DNA of 7,486 nucleotides from Verrucomicrobiota bacterium. Lineage in GTDB: Bacteria; Verrucomicrobiota; Verrucomicrobiia; Verrucomicrobiales; Verrucomicrobiaceae. The first letter of the stretch is position 1. Each line of letters opens with the position of its first letter. The translations under genes were made by a program, and so were the position numbers. Below the pieces are notes generated by a model, which had not been told where the DNA came from, made no database searches, and saw only the letters and a program-made list of their open reading frames with translations. Positions 6,466 through 7,486 of this stretch are shown piece by piece. The stretch lies in assembly GCA_021413535.1 (NCBI GenBank), contig JAIOQF010000240.1, positions 1-7,486 of the forward strand. Direction: 5' to 3'.

Positions 6466-7486
6466 TTAGCGCCCCAGAAGCCGTCCAAAAATGCGGCGCA
6501 ACCCACTATCCTGGGTTGCGGGTGCTTGAATCTGACCGGCGCGGCGGGGTTGCTGTTTATTGTTGATCGCACGGGAGCCTTCCGCATCCGCGTCATGCTT
6601 GATATTGGCTGGCAGCGCTTTCGTGGAATCAGCCCGAGTCGGGCGCGGCACGTCGGCGTCGTTGCCAGTGTCGTTGTCCTGCTCATGTGGTGCCAGTGCA
6701 ATCGGAGCCACGCCGTCAAAGGTGACCTGTTGGATTTGGTTAAAGTTGCCGGGAACTTCTTTCACAGCCAAGGGAGTCACGACGTAATTCTGCTCCAGTG
6801 CGAGCGCCTGTTCCATGACGCGCTTGGCGATGGGCGCGGAACAGCCGCCACCGGATTTGCCACCTTGCAGGAAAATGCAGATGGCATACTTCGGTTTCAC
6901 ATACGGCGCGAAACAGATGAACAGCGTGTGATTGTCCTTCTCTGAACTGGTGCTGCCGTCGCGATGGGTCTCGATGCGCCAGAACTGCGCGGTGCCGGTT
7001 TTTCCGGCCACCTCGACACCGGGAATGCGCGCCGCCTTGGCCGTGCCGCCGTCTTCATTAACCACCTTCCACATGCCTTTGCGCACGAGTTCGAGCTTCT
7101 GCGGAGTGAGGCCGAAGTCGGCGAAATTGCCTCTGATCACCGGCTGCTGCTCGCGCACCAGTTCACCACCATCCATCACCTTCTTAAGCAGGTGCGGTTT
7201 GAAACAAGTTCCACCGTTCCCCACTGCGGCAGCGACACCTGCCATCTGCAAGGGGCTGGCGGCCACATCTCCCTGACCGATGGAGGTGTTGGCGGTGTAA
7301 GCATTGTTACCCGTGGGCCACGTTTCTCTTGGACGATGGGCCTTGAGCCATTTCGGGGACGGCAGCACTCCGCCGTCTTCATCGCTGAGCTCAATGCCTG
7401 TCTTCTGTCCGAGGCCGAACATCTTGCCAGCCTTCTCAATGTTATTGATACCAGCCCGGTTGCCGTATTGATAAAAGAAACAGTTG
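6466..7486 (-). CDS. mrdA: Penicillin-binding protein 2, transpeptidase domain (5' end outside window)
   Basis: The frame stays open to the right edge, so the ATG at 7422 is internal. The visible 339 residues begin NCFFYQYGNRAGINNIEKAG, whose first Asn is the N of the S-x-N active-site motif; the catalytic S-x-x-K lies outside. GLGQKTGIEL, NTSIGQGDVAASPLQMA and VEVAGKTGTAQF follow. The KTG box of the transpeptidase is at 6994-7002. NHTLFICFAPYVKPKYAICIFLQGGKSGGG matches the end of the PBP2 (MrdA) type, not FtsI. The enzyme is a periplasmic, membrane-anchored DD-transpeptidase that cross-links peptidoglycan during elongation with RodA and MreBCD. After the domain comes an unusual hydrophilic tail of about 87 residues (6469-6729), rich in Asp, Ala, Gln and Pro and ending in a basic RRIFGRLLGR. 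The gene ends in TAA and is followed 38 bases later by the RNase G gene. The symbol is based on motifs only. Confidence 0.92.
   Translation of the reverse strand, partial: NCFFYQYGNRAGINNIEKAGKMFGLGQKTGIELSDEDGGVLPSPKWLKAHRPRETWPTGNNAYTANTSIGQGDVAASPLQMAGVAAAVGNGGTCFKPHLLKKVMDGGELVREQQPVIRGNFADFGLTPQKLELVRKGMWKVVNEDGGTAKAARIPGVEVAGKTGTAQFWRIETHRDGSTSSEKDNHTLFICFAPYVKPKYAICIFLQGGKSGGGCSAPIAKRVMEQALALEQNYVVTPLAVKEVPGNFNQIQQVTFDGVAPIALAPHEQDNDTGNDADVPRPTRADSTKALPANIKHDADAEGSRAINNKQQPRRAGQIQAPATQDSGLRRIFGRLLGR

Noticed and set aside
5522..6469. Plus-strand open frame of 315 codons across the RNase G gene.
   Set aside because: It is the antisense shadow of a gene with clear catalytic motifs. Its composition (many Asp, His, Gly) is what the reverse reading of a GC-rich gene gives.

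Overview
The window is about 7.5 kb of moderately GC-rich bacterial chromosome. It carries mostly housekeeping and accessory single-copy genes, plus two gene-poor stretches with strong inverted-repeat structure. No marker gene fixes the taxon. The mix (an Rne/Rng nuclease directly behind a PBP2 gene, a DUF2130 protein, weak or absent Shine-Dalgarno sequences, and CCGGTGGT-type palindromic intergenic repeats) makes me think of Verrucomicrobiota or a neighbouring PVC lineage. That assignment is inference.

Left part (1-2895). The 3' end of an Hsp20 small heat-shock protein gene closes with a strong intrinsic terminator. It converges on a minus-strand gene for a coiled-coil DUF2130 protein whose C-terminal domain looks like a PD-(D/E)XK nuclease fold. 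Divergent from that gene is a complete membrane fatty acid desaturase with all three histidine boxes.

Middle (2896-4870). A 480-base gap holds a composite inverted repeat of about 220 bases (two facing copies of one module of three hairpins). Further on is a tandem set of mutually exclusive CCACA/TGTGG hairpins just in front of a small secreted protein of unknown function. After that gene, on the minus strand, comes a short relic resembling the C-terminus of an IS3/IS481-type transposase. It abuts the 3' end of a complete pirin-family cupin gene. The 287-base gap beyond the pirin gene has two more hairpins.

Right part (4871-7486). Two minus-strand genes 38 bases apart probably form one transcription unit. 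The upstream one is penicillin-binding protein 2 (transpeptidase part, running off the right edge), followed by an RNase E/G family ribonuclease. This is compatible with the distal end of an mre/rod cell-shape cluster, where rng-type genes are often found.

I see no tRNA, rRNA, CRISPR array or intact mobile element, and no complete new multi-gene system. The structured intergenic elements are the parts most worth a second look.
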